A DNA stretch of 64,000 nt, taken from Micromonospora sp. PLK6-60 (GTDB lineage: Bacteria > Actinomycetota > Actinomycetes > Mycobacteriales > Micromonosporaceae). Below are positions 39,227-46,410 of the stretch, piece by piece (the stretch's first letter is position 1; each line of letters begins with the position of its first letter). The position numbers and the translations under genes are program-made. The stretch is taken from contig NZ_JAIOAA010000003.1 in the NCBI RefSeq assembly GCF_019890675.1, positions 372,001 through 436,000 of the forward strand, read 5' to 3'. The notes beneath the pieces are model-generated. The model had not been told where the DNA came from, ran no database searches, and saw nothing but the letters and a program-made list of their open reading frames with translations.

Positions 39227-40864
39227 GTGGGGATCTTGGACCGAATTCGTGGACGACTGAGCACCCCCAACCCGCCGCCCCTGCAAAGGCAGCCCTCGGA
39301 TGCTCACCAGCCCACTGCTGCCTTCGCCCCACCCGTAGGTGGCTTCGCTGTTGTCGACGTCGAGACCACCGGCTTGGTGGCTTCTAGAGATCGCCTGGTC
39401 GAGGTCGCGGTCATCACTACCGATCCGTTCGGTCGGGTAGTGGACGAGTGGACGACTCTCGTGAACCCGGATGGCCCTGTAGGTGCCACCAGGATCCATG
39501 GGATCACTGCGGCAGAGGTCAGGAGGGCTCCTCGGTTCGCCGAACTTATCGGCGAGATGAATGCCCGCCTGACCGGCCGCGCGCTGGTCGCTCACAACGC
39601 CCGGTTCGACCTCGGGTTCCTTGGCAATGAGTACGAGCGCGCAGGTTGGACTATGCCCGCCTGTCCACACCTCTGCACCTTGGAAGCGAGCTGGACCTAC
39701 CTCCCACGTCTAGACCGTCGGCGCCTGTCCGACTGCTGCTGGGCCACTGGAATCCGGCTCGACAACGCTCACTCGGCACTCGGGGATGCTCGCGCAACGG
39801 CCACCCTGCTCATGTCTTATCTCGATCGGAACTTCGGTCGCCCACCGGAACCCGACCATCTACACCTGCCCACGCGCGCAACCCAAGTCACATGGCCGGT
39901 GATCCCGCGGCAAGCCATCAACATGACCCTGCGACGCCCGGTTGGCCCTACACCCGTCCCGGCCCAGGCTGGCGCACTTGCCGCTCTTCTCGACGACCTG
40001 CCCTTGTCATCAGCAATGGAAGAAGGCGCACCCACCAGCACAGCGGGTTACCTGGAGCTGCTGGCGGAGGTATTGGAAGACGGGGTCTTGACGGACGACG
40101 AGGCAGCTTCCCTCGCGGGCCTCGCTAATACCTACGCGCTGACGCGGGAGCAGGTCGATGCGGCTCACCGCGGCTTCCTCTTGGCGCTGTCGCACAAGGC
40201 CATCGAAGACGGCAAGGTCACTCGCGACGAACGTCAAGAGTTGCTCGCTGCCGCCCAGGCCCTCGGATTCACCGACGGGATCGTCAAGGCCGTTCTCGAC
40301 GAAGCTCGCAGCGCCCTCGCCGAGCAACGCGGGAAAGGCTGCCTGCCCCTGCCAAATTCGTGGCCGCACGGCGAACCGTTGCGCATCGGCCAGGGCGTCG
40401 CCTTCACCGGTTGCGACGAGCTGCTGCGGGCTCGTCTGGAAGGCCGAGCGCAAGCCGCGGGCCTCCGCGTAACCGGCTCCGTGTCCCGCAAGACCGTCGT
40501 TCTCGTCACCGACGGGGTGGATCCGTACACGACCAAGGCACAGGCAGCCCGCGAGCTCAAGACGCGGATCGTGACTCCAGACGTCTTCGCCGAACTGGTT
40601 CACTACATCCAGCCAGCCAAGACCGAGGCCACAACTCACGCCCCCGCGAAAACTGTTCCCTCGCCGACCGCGCCGACCGCCGCCACTGCGACAGGCTCCG
40701 CCCTGCCGGCTCCCGGCCCAACGATCCGTGCGTGGGCCCGAGCTCAAGGGCTGCCGGTCGGCGTAAGGGGACGACTCGCTACCGAGATCGTGAACGCATA
40801 CGTCGCCGCGCACGGACTCGACATGGACGTGACAGAGGGGTCACCGCTGCCCGCACCTCGTTGA
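39227..40864 (+). CDS. DEDDh exonuclease - TerB-like - BRCT - Lsr2-tail protein
   Basis: A 545-residue protein; GTG 39227 after GGAGGCGGGG is chosen. Residues 40-200 are a DnaQ-type 3'-5' exonuclease: VVDVETTGL (D, E), HNARFDLGFL (D) and HSALGDARATATLL (H, D), the full DEDDh set. Residues ~260-365 are a TerB-like EF-hand-type helical module (LAEVLEDGVLTDDEAASLAGLA, KVTRDERQELLAAAQALGF). Residues 385-460 are BRCT-like (GVAFTGCDELLRARLEGRAQAAGLRVTGSVSRKT). The last ~35 residues, IRAWARAQGLPVGVRGRLATEIVNAYVAAHG, are the Lsr2 C-terminal DNA-binding domain with its RGR AT-hook-like loop. Likely a nuclease steered to xenogeneic AT-richer DNA or replication ends. Confidence 0.88.
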   Translation: MGILDRIRGRLSTPNPPPLQRQPSDAHQPTAAFAPPVGGFAVVDVETTGLVASRDRLVEVAVITTDPFGRVVDEWTTLVNPDGPVGATRIHGITAAEVRRAPRFAELIGEMNARLTGRALVAHNARFDLGFLGNEYERAGWTMPACPHLCTLEASWTYLPRLDRRRLSDCCWATGIRLDNAHSALGDARATATLLMSYLDRNFGRPPEPDHLHLPTRATQVTWPVIPRQAINMTLRRPVGPTPVPAQAGALAALLDDLPLSSAMEEGAPTSTAGYLELLAEVLEDGVLTDDEAASLAGLANTYALTREQVDAAHRGFLLALSHKAIEDGKVTRDERQELLAAAQALGFTDGIVKAVLDEARSALAEQRGKGCLPLPNSWPHGEPLRIGQGVAFTGCDELLRARLEGRAQAAGLRVTGSVSRKTVVLVTDGVDPYTTKAQAARELKTRIVTPDVFAELVHYIQPAKTEATTHAPAKTVPSPTAPTAATATGSALPAPGPTIRAWARAQGLPVGVRGRLATEIVNAYVAAHGLDMDVTEGSPLPAPR

Positions 40865-40954
40865 GTCGAAGCCGAACATAGAGCCGCTGTCCCGCCACCA
40901 GCGCGATCGGTCGTCGACACCTGCTTACACTGCAACTTGGGCGGGCCTGTCTCG

Positions 40955-42325
40955 CTAAGGGTGTTTCCGGCGATCTTGGTTAGTAGGATTCAGCGCCGGG
41001 GAAGCGGTCGCTGAAGGTGATGGCGAAGGCGTTCAGGGCGGGTTTCCAGCGCATCGTCCATCGGGTTCTTCCTGCTCCGGTGGGGTCCAGGGAGCGGGTC
41101 ACCAGGTACAGACACTTCAACGCGGCCTGCTCGTTGGGGAAGTGGCCGCGGGCCTTGACCGCCCGCCGGTAGCGGGCGTTGAGCGACTCGATCGCGTTGG
41201 TGGAGCAGATGACTTTGCGGATTTCCAGGTCGTAGGCGAGGAACGGGATGAACTCCGCCCAGGCGTTGTCCCACAGGCGAATCACGGCCGGATACCGGCT
41301 GCGCCACTTGTCGGTCAGGTCGTCGAACGCGGCCCTGGCCGCGTCCGCGTTGACGGCGGTGTAGATCGGCTTGATGTCGCGTTTCAGTTCGTCCCAGTAC
41401 CGCCGTGAGGTGAGCCGGAACGTGTTGCGGATCAGGTGGATGATGCAGGTCTGCACCACGGTCTGGGGCCACACGTTCGTGACCACCTCGGGCAGGCTGC
41501 CTTTCAGTCCGTCGCAGACGAGGAAGAACACGTCCTTGACGCCTCGGTTACGCAGGTCGGTTAGCACGCTCATCCAGAACTTGGCGCCCTCACCGCCGGC
41601 GCCGGCCCACAGTCCGAGGATGTCCTTCTCCCCGTCGAGGGTGACCCCGATCGCGGCGTAGAACGGCCGGTTCGCGACCTGCCCGTCGCGGACCTTGACC
41701 ACGATGGCATCGATGAACACCGCAGCATAAACCTCGTCGAGGGGCCGGTGGGACCAGTCAGTCATCTCCTCGATCACCTTGTCAGTGATCCGCGAGATCG
41801 TCTCCTTTGACACCGAAGCGCCGTAGATCTCGGCGAAGTGCGCGCAGATCTCCCCGGTCGTGAGGCCTTTGGCGTACAACGACAACACGACCTCGTCGAC
41901 CCCCGACAGCCGGCGCTGCCGCTTACGGACAATCCGCGGCTCGAACGTGCCAGCCCGGTCCCGCGGCACGTCGATCTGCACCGGACCGTTGGCGTCGGTC
42001 AGGACCGTCTTCGACCGGCTGCCGTTACGGATGTTGCCCGACCCAGCACCGGCCGGATCGTGTTTGTCGTAGCCGAGGTGCTCGGTCATCTCCTCGTTCA
42101 ACGCGGTCTCCAGGACCGTCTTGGTCAACTGCTTCAGAAGCCCATCTGGCCCGGTCAGCGACAGGCCCTGTTCCTTAGCGGCCCGGACCAGCTCCGCGGC
42201 GGCCTTCGCCTCCGCCGACGGCTCAGGCCGCTTCTTACGTCCGGTCTGGTCATTCAGTCGCGGTCATCACGGCACCCTCCTCACCAGGCACAACGCCCGG
42301 CGGGTCAGGCCGGAAACACCTTTAG
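40955..42325. mobile_element. IS256-family insertion sequence
   Basis: Imperfect 17-bp terminal inverted repeats, CTAAGGGTGTTTCCGGC at 40955-40971 and its inverse (one change) at 42309-42325, enclose one transposase. The bases flanking the two ends do not form an 8-9 bp target duplication. The right end is fused in the middle of an integrase gene, which suggests a deletion or rearrangement after insertion. Confidence 0.85.
40980..42128 (-). CDS. IS256-family (mutator-type) transposase
   Basis: At least 383 residues from TTG 42128. It is the DDE transposase of IS256: GNIRNGSRSKTVLTDANGPVQIDVPRDRAGTFEP, VFIDAIVVKVRDG with the first Asp, DILGLWAGAGGEGAKFWMSVLTDLRNRGVKDVFFLVCDGLKG with the second Asp, and STNAIESLNARYRR with the Glu. 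Coding similarity extends upstream in the same frame to about 42260 (GRKKRPEPSAEAKAAAELVRAAKEQG), but no start codon exists there; the expected ATG at 42267 reads MTATE and then hits TGA in another frame. Thus the natural N-terminus has a 1-base frameshift, and expression would need the TTG or a rare CTG start. Confidence 0.88.
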   Translation of the reverse strand: MTKTVLETALNEEMTEHLGYDKHDPAGAGSGNIRNGSRSKTVLTDANGPVQIDVPRDRAGTFEPRIVRKRQRRLSGVDEVVLSLYAKGLTTGEICAHFAEIYGASVSKETISRITDKVIEEMTDWSHRPLDEVYAAVFIDAIVVKVRDGQVANRPFYAAIGVTLDGEKDILGLWAGAGGEGAKFWMSVLTDLRNRGVKDVFFLVCDGLKGSLPEVVTNVWPQTVVQTCIIHLIRNTFRLTSRRYWDELKRDIKPIYTAVNADAARAAFDDLTDKWRSRYPAVIRLWDNAWAEFIPFLAYDLEIRKVICSTNAIESLNARYRRAVKARGHFPNEQAALKCLYLVTRSLDPTGAGRTRWTMRWKPALNAFAITFSDRFPGAESY

Positions 42326-42326
42326 A

Positions 42327-42947
42327 TCCACAGACCCGCTGGCGGAGGCGCGGCGCTTCCTCCGGGCTGTCGAGGGACTGCGGTTAGAAGCCCGCTGGCT
42401 CATCGGGATTGCGCTCGGGCTCCGTCAAGGCGAGGTCTTGGGACTGCGGTGGGACGACATCGACCTGGCCGCCGGCACCCTGCGGGTACGGGGGCAGTTG
42501 CAACGCGACCCCGATACGGGCGGCCTGGTCTTCGTCGAGACGAAGACTGCCCGGTCTCGTCGGACACTCCCGCTGCCACCGACGGTGCTGGCGGCGCTGC
42601 GTCGGCACCACGAACGGCAGGCAACGGAACGGTTCGATGCCGATAGCTGGGCCGATCCGGGCCTGGTCTTCGCCACGGCCGTTGGTACGCCTATCCACCC
42701 GCGTAACGACTACCGGTCATTTCGGGAGATCATCCGGCGGACTGGCCTCCGGCAGGTTCGTCTTCACGACTTGCGGCACACGGCGGCGAGCGTCCTTCTC
42801 GCCCAGGGCGTGCCCGCCCGCGTGGTCATGGAGATCCTCGGTCACTCCCAGATCAGCGTCACCCTCAACATCTACGCGCACGTGGCCCCCGAGGTCGCGC
42901 GGGAAGCTGCGTCACGGCTGGAGGGGGCGCTGTGGTCGGGTGAATGA
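42327..42947 (+). pseudogene. Tyrosine-recombinase integrase, N-terminal half lost
   Basis: 206 residues of catalytic domain remain: WLIGIALGLRQGEVLGLRWDDIDL (first catalytic Arg), TARSRRTLPLP (beta-strand Lys region), LRQVRLHDLRHTAASVLLAQG (HxxR), MEILGHSQISVTLNIYAHV (His and nucleophile Tyr). The arm-binding and core-binding N-terminal domains (about 170 residues in relatives) are missing and the frame runs back into the right end of IS256. It lies 93 bp from the tRNA-Thr end, the normal place for the integrase of such an element. Without the N-terminal part it should not excise the island. Confidence 0.88.
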
Positions 42948-42949
42948 GG

Positions 42950-42971
42950 TTGGCTGCTCGCTTGGCTGCTC
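42950..42971. repeat. Paired 10-bp direct repeats inside the right end
   Basis: TTGGCTGCTC at 42950-42959 and 42962-42971, the same sequence, orientation and 12-bp spacing as the pair at 33634-33655. Candidate integrase arm sites. Confidence 0.7.
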
Positions 42972-42990
42972 AGCCTCGCAATGGCAGGCA

Positions 42991-43037
42991 AAAGGCCCAG
43001 GTCATGATCGGCGATCAAGCCGGTGACCTGGGCCTTT
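42991..43037 (-). terminator. Island-supplied terminator for tRNA-Thr
   Basis: A perfect 14-bp stem, AAAGGCCCAGGTCA / TGACCTGGGCCTTT, with a nested TGATC/GATCA stem in the loop. On the minus strand it ends in a TTTT run 54 bases after the tRNA CCA end. It belongs to the island side of the attachment site. Confidence 0.8.
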
Positions 43038-43040
43038 CCG

Positions 43041-43117
43041 TGGAGCCGCCTGACGGAATCGAACCGTCGACCTACGCATTACGAGTGCGTCGCTCTAGCC
43101 GACTGAGCTAAGGCGGC
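43041..43117 (-). tRNA. tRNA-Thr (anticodon CGT)
   Basis: 77 bases including an encoded CCA end. The acceptor stem is GCCGCCT / AGGCGGC with discriminator T. The D-arm has AGCTCAGTCGGCTAGAG, the anticodon arm is ACGCA-CTCGTAA-TGCGT with anticodon CGT (reads ACG), and the T-loop is GTTCGATTC. Its 3' half is the attachment site of the island, which was restored to a complete gene on integration. Confidence 0.96.
43043..43082. other. Right attachment site, inside tRNA-Thr
   Basis: Forty bases identical to 33507-33546, running from the discriminator through the T-arm to the 3' side of the anticodon stem. This is the end where the tRNA is intact. Confidence 0.92.
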
Positions 43118-43250
43118 AACGATCGTCAAGTGTACGGCACACCGCCGCCGCCACCGAACGGGATCCCCCGCCCGGCCGATCCGGACAACGCGGCCGGTCC
43201 AGTCGTTGGCCGGACACCGTTCGCGTTCCGCCCGGCGTACGCTGCCGCGG

Positions 43251-45014
43251 GTGACCGACGATCGCGCACCGGACGGCAGTCCCGACCAGCCCGACGCCGC
43301 GCCCGGCCCGGGGCGGCCGGACGTCGAGGCGCCCCGGGCCGCCCGCCGGCCCCGCAGCACCGATCCGCTGGAGCTCGGCTTCACGCCGCGCAAGCCGGTG
43401 CCGTGGCTGGCGCCGTTCCTGCTGATCAGCACCGGCATCCGTACGCTGCTGGCCATGCTGTTCGGGGCGTACCTGGACAAGCGGGAGCTGCAGAACGCGC
43501 TCGACGCCCGGATCAGCCGGCAGGTGGGGCCGGACGGCGGGCTGTGGTTGGACTACGTGGCCGACCTGGGTGACGGGTTCAACGCCACCTACTCGATCGC
43601 CTACCTGCTGGCGCAGCCGGAGCTGACCGTGGACGGCCACCGGCTGCCCCGGGCGCAGACCCTGGTGATGGGCGGCGACCAGGTCTACCCGTCGGCCGCG
43701 TACGAGGCGTACGAGGACCGATGCAAGGGGCCGTACCAGGCCGCCCTGCCGGTGGCGCCGCCCGAGCGGCCGACGCTGTTCGCGGTGCCGGGCAACCACG
43801 ACTGGTACGACGGGCTGACCGCCTTCCTGCGGCTCTTCGTCCGCTCCCGGGACCGCAACTTCGGCGGCTGGACCACCGGGCAGTCCCGCTCGTACTTCGC
43901 GGTGCAGCTGCCCGCGGACTGGTGGCTGATCGGCCTGGACGACCAGTCCGGCTCGTACCTGGACGACCCGCAGCTCAGCTACTTCGACGAGGTGGCCCGC
44001 AAGCTGACCCCGCAGAGCCGGGTGATCGTGGCGGTGCCGGCACCGACCTGGGTCAAGGCCGCCGACCACCCCACCGCGTACGACTCCGTCGACTACTTCA
44101 TCCGGACGATCATCACCCCGACCGGGGCGCAGGTACGGCTGCTGCTCTCCGGCGACCTGCACCACTACGCCCGGTACGCCGGCCCGGAGCGGCAGCTGAT
44201 CACCTGTGGCGGCGGTGGCGCGTACCTCTATCCGACGCACGAGCTGCCGGAGCGGATCGAGGTGCCGCCGCGGGACACCCTCGCCCGCCGGGCCAGCCGC
44301 ACCCGCCCGTACGACCTGGCGGCCTGCTATCCCGACCGGGCCCGCTCCCGGCGCTACGGCTGGGGGATCCTCGGGCGGCTGCCGTTGCGCAACCCGGGCT
44401 TCGCCACCCTGCTCGGCACGCTGCACACGCTGCTGATGCTGGCGATGGCGGGCGTGGTCACCAACCGGGCGGGCACCAGCGAGCAGCGGCTGTTCAGCGT
44501 ACCGTTGATGATCATGTTGGTGGTGACGCTGCTCGGGGCGGCCTTCTTCGCCAAGCCGCCCAGTGCCGGCGGGAAGCGGCACGCCCGGCACTGGATCCTC
44601 GGCGTCAGCCACGGCCTGGCGCACCTGGCGCTGGCCGCCGCCGGCACCTGGGCCTGGCTGAAGCTGCCGTTCTACGAGTGGCCCTGGCCGCTGCCGGCGG
44701 TCGCCGCCGCGGTCCTGTACGGGCCGGTGCTCGGCCTGGTCGCCGCCGAGCTGGTGGCGGTGTACCTGCTGGTGGCCGGTTCGTTCGGGGTGAACGTCAA
44801 CGAGCTCTTCGCCGGCCAGGGGATCGAGGACGCGAAGGCCTTCCTCCGCCTGCGCATCGACCCGGACGGCACGCTCACCATCTATCCGGTGGCCGTGGAC
44901 CGGGTCTCCCGCGACTGGCAGGTCAACCCCGACCAGACCCCCCACGCCCCGTGGCTACTCCCCAAGACCCCGCTGACCCCCCACCTCGCCGAACCCCCCA
45001 TCACCCTCACCTGA
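43251..45014 (+). CDS. Membrane metallophosphoesterase
   Basis: A 587-residue protein from GTG 43251. A disordered Pro/Asp start and a hydrophobic helix at about 49-70 precede a calcineurin-like phosphoesterase domain: ADLGDGFNATYSI, VMGGDQVYPSAA, LFAVPGNHDWYDG (GNHD) and LLLSGDLHHYARY (GDxHH), giving the two-metal site. After residue 385, five or so membrane spans (TLLGTLHTLLMLAMAG, LMIMLVVTLLGAAFF, HGLAHLALAAAGTWAW) anchor it. The substrate is unknown; the catalytic domain topology is probably cytoplasmic. Single gene next to tRNA-Thr. Confidence 0.88.
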   Translation: MTDDRAPDGSPDQPDAAPGPGRPDVEAPRAARRPRSTDPLELGFTPRKPVPWLAPFLLISTGIRTLLAMLFGAYLDKRELQNALDARISRQVGPDGGLWLDYVADLGDGFNATYSIAYLLAQPELTVDGHRLPRAQTLVMGGDQVYPSAAYEAYEDRCKGPYQAALPVAPPERPTLFAVPGNHDWYDGLTAFLRLFVRSRDRNFGGWTTGQSRSYFAVQLPADWWLIGLDDQSGSYLDDPQLSYFDEVARKLTPQSRVIVAVPAPTWVKAADHPTAYDSVDYFIRTIITPTGAQVRLLLSGDLHHYARYAGPERQLITCGGGGAYLYPTHELPERIEVPPRDTLARRASRTRPYDLAACYPDRARSRRYGWGILGRLPLRNPGFATLLGTLHTLLMLAMAGVVTNRAGTSEQRLFSVPLMIMLVVTLLGAAFFAKPPSAGGKRHARHWILGVSHGLAHLALAAAGTWAWLKLPFYEWPWPLPAVAAAVLYGPVLGLVAAELVAVYLLVAGSFGVNVNELFAGQGIEDAKAFLRLRIDPDGTLTIYPVAVDRVSRDWQVNPDQTPHAPWLLPKTPLTPHLAEPPITLT

Positions 45015-45040
45015 CCGCCCGACCGCCTGACCGGAAGCGA

Positions 45041-45193
45041 GGCAGCAACTTCGGGGAAAGTGCTGACACGACCGGCGGGGGCAGCAACTTCAGGGAAAGC
45101 GCGGCCACGACCCACGGGGAGGCAGCAACTTCAGGGAAACTGCTGCCTCGACCGGCTGGGAGGCAGCAACTTCGGGGAAAGTGCTGCCTCGAC
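45041..45193. repeat. Four tandem 39-41 bp units, GGCAGCAACTTC...GGGAAA...TGCTGCC
   Basis: Units start at 45041, 45080, 45121 and 45162. Each has GGCAGCA and TGCTGCC-like ends that can pair around CTTCAGGGAAA, so each unit is a potential hairpin. A degenerate two-unit relative lies at 14463-14528. The array is between the phosphoesterase and ricT genes, which converge. Confidence 0.85.
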
Positions 45194-45247
45194 GCGCCAC
45201 GGCCGCACCCTGCGCGCCCGGGTGAGGGGCGCGGGAGGGCCCGGGGG

Positions 45248-46090
45248 TCAGCGGGGGTAGTGCTGGTCGTGGGCCTGGCGGGGGGCGCAGACGGAGGCGC
45301 GGGAGCAGGCGCAGCGGGAGCCGTCGGCGTCCAGGCGCACCGTCACCGTGTCCCTCGGGACGCTGTGGCCGACCACCTTGCCGTCGCCCTCCGGAGTGCC
45401 GACCCGGCTGCCGATCGCCGGCGCGGACTCCTGGAAGCGCTGGTACAGCGGATGTTCGTACTTGAGGCAGCACATCAGCCGGCCGCAGGCGCCGGAGATC
45501 CGCAACGGGTTGAGCGGCAGGTCCTGGTCCTTGGCCATCCGGATGGTGACCGGCTCGAAGTCCTTGAGGAAGGTGGCGCAGCACAGGTCCCGCCCGCAGG
45601 AGCCGATGCCGCCCTGCACCCGGGCCGAGTCGCGGGCCGAGAGCTGGCGCAGCTCCACCCGGCAGTGCAGGGTCGCGCCCAGGTCGCGGACCAGGGAGCG
45701 GAAGTCGACCCGGTGCGGGGCGGTGAAGTAGATGGTGGTCCGTTCCCCGCCGCCGCCCTCGACCGCGCCGAGGACGTGGTCGACGGCCACCACCTTCATC
45801 GGCAGGCCGTGCTCCCGGATCAGCCGCTTCGCGGCGACCTTGGCGTCCGCCTTGCGCCGGCGCAGCTGCTCGTCCCGGTGCAGGTCGTCCTCCTGCGCCA
45901 GGCCGGCCAGCTTGGGGAAGCCGTCGGTGTCCTCGGTGACCCACTGGGCGGCCCAGACGCACTCGGCCACCTCCGGCCCTTCGTCGGTGGGCACCAGTAC
46001 CTTGTCGCCCACCTGGGGGCGCAGCTCGCCCGGGTCGAGGTAGTAGAGGCGCCCGTACCGGTTGAAGCTGACCGCGCAGAGCATGCCCAT
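45248..46090 (-). CDS. ricT: PSP1-domain protein RicT
   Basis: A 280-residue protein from ATG 46090. The N-terminal part (GRLYYLDPGELRPQVGDKVLVPTDEGPEVAECVWA) and the central PSP1 domain (TIYFTAPHRVDFRSLVRDLGATLHCRVELRQL) are followed by the cysteine clusters GIGSCGRDLCC and SGACGRLMCCLKYEH, the Fe-S/zinc ligands of the RicAFT complex subunit. In Bacillus this complex helps RNase Y-dependent processing and sporulation; in actinomycetes the role is less clear. The tail carries a further Cys set (CACSRASVC). It is located with holB and tmk, the conserved neighbourhood of this family. Confidence 0.88.
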   Translation of the reverse strand: MGMLCAVSFNRYGRLYYLDPGELRPQVGDKVLVPTDEGPEVAECVWAAQWVTEDTDGFPKLAGLAQEDDLHRDEQLRRRKADAKVAAKRLIREHGLPMKVVAVDHVLGAVEGGGGERTTIYFTAPHRVDFRSLVRDLGATLHCRVELRQLSARDSARVQGGIGSCGRDLCCATFLKDFEPVTIRMAKDQDLPLNPLRISGACGRLMCCLKYEHPLYQRFQESAPAIGSRVGTPEGDGKVVGHSVPRDTVTVRLDADGSRCACSRASVCAPRQAHDQHYPR

Positions 46091-46410
46091 GGCCTCACCC
46101 TACGTCGCCGGGACCGTCCCGGCGCGCCGGCCGTCGCCGGGTGGTCACCGCGCGCGACGGTTGACGTCTGTCGACCCGGCTACCGGCATCGGCCCCGTCG
46201 TGCGGTCCTGCCTCGCCCGGACGGCTGAATCCGGGCTGCCGACCGGGACAACGGCCGGCTCGGGGCGTTGAGTGGAGGAAGACCTGCGGGGGGTGCAGGT
46301 AAGGCCACGGCGTCGCCCCGGGAGCCGGCTTCGCACCGGACCCGAGCGCGGCGCCGTGTGCCGTGCGGGGCCACCGGCCCGCCCGGCGCCCGGCACCGGC
46401 GCCGGGCGCG
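46091..46410. other. 320-bp GC-rich intergenic region
   Basis: No gene is seen. It contains the ricT promoter area next to its ATG and, at the far end, a hairpin (46386-46409) at the 3' end of the orphan/EspC-like/YbaB operon. Confidence 0.5.
46386..46409 (-). terminator. Operon-end hairpin
   Basis: A perfect 9-bp stem, GCGCCCGGC / GCCGGGCGC, with a 6-base loop, immediately beyond the stop codon at 46411. Confidence 0.65.

Larger units (their letters stand above)
33507..43082. mobile_element. Integrated genomic island in tRNA-Thr, integrase-type, apparently stranded
   Basis: It is bounded by a 40-bp direct repeat of the tRNA-Thr 3' end. Base composition is visibly lower in GC than the flanks, and the codons are less GC-biased. 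The integrase lies next to the tRNA end, as in actinomycete integrative elements, but its N-terminal half has been replaced by an IS256-family element. No replication, transfer (FtsK/Tra) or phage structural gene is present, so it is either a satellite-type island or the remnant of a larger element reduced by an IS-linked deletion. Cargo: Crp/cyclase/basic protein, a chaperone-linked toxin-antitoxin-like module and an exonuclease-Lsr2 protein. Confidence 0.88.

Noticed and set aside
45041..45193. A short CRISPR array
   Set aside because: Units are 39-41 bp with near-identical sequence throughout and no unique spacers; no cas gene is nearby.
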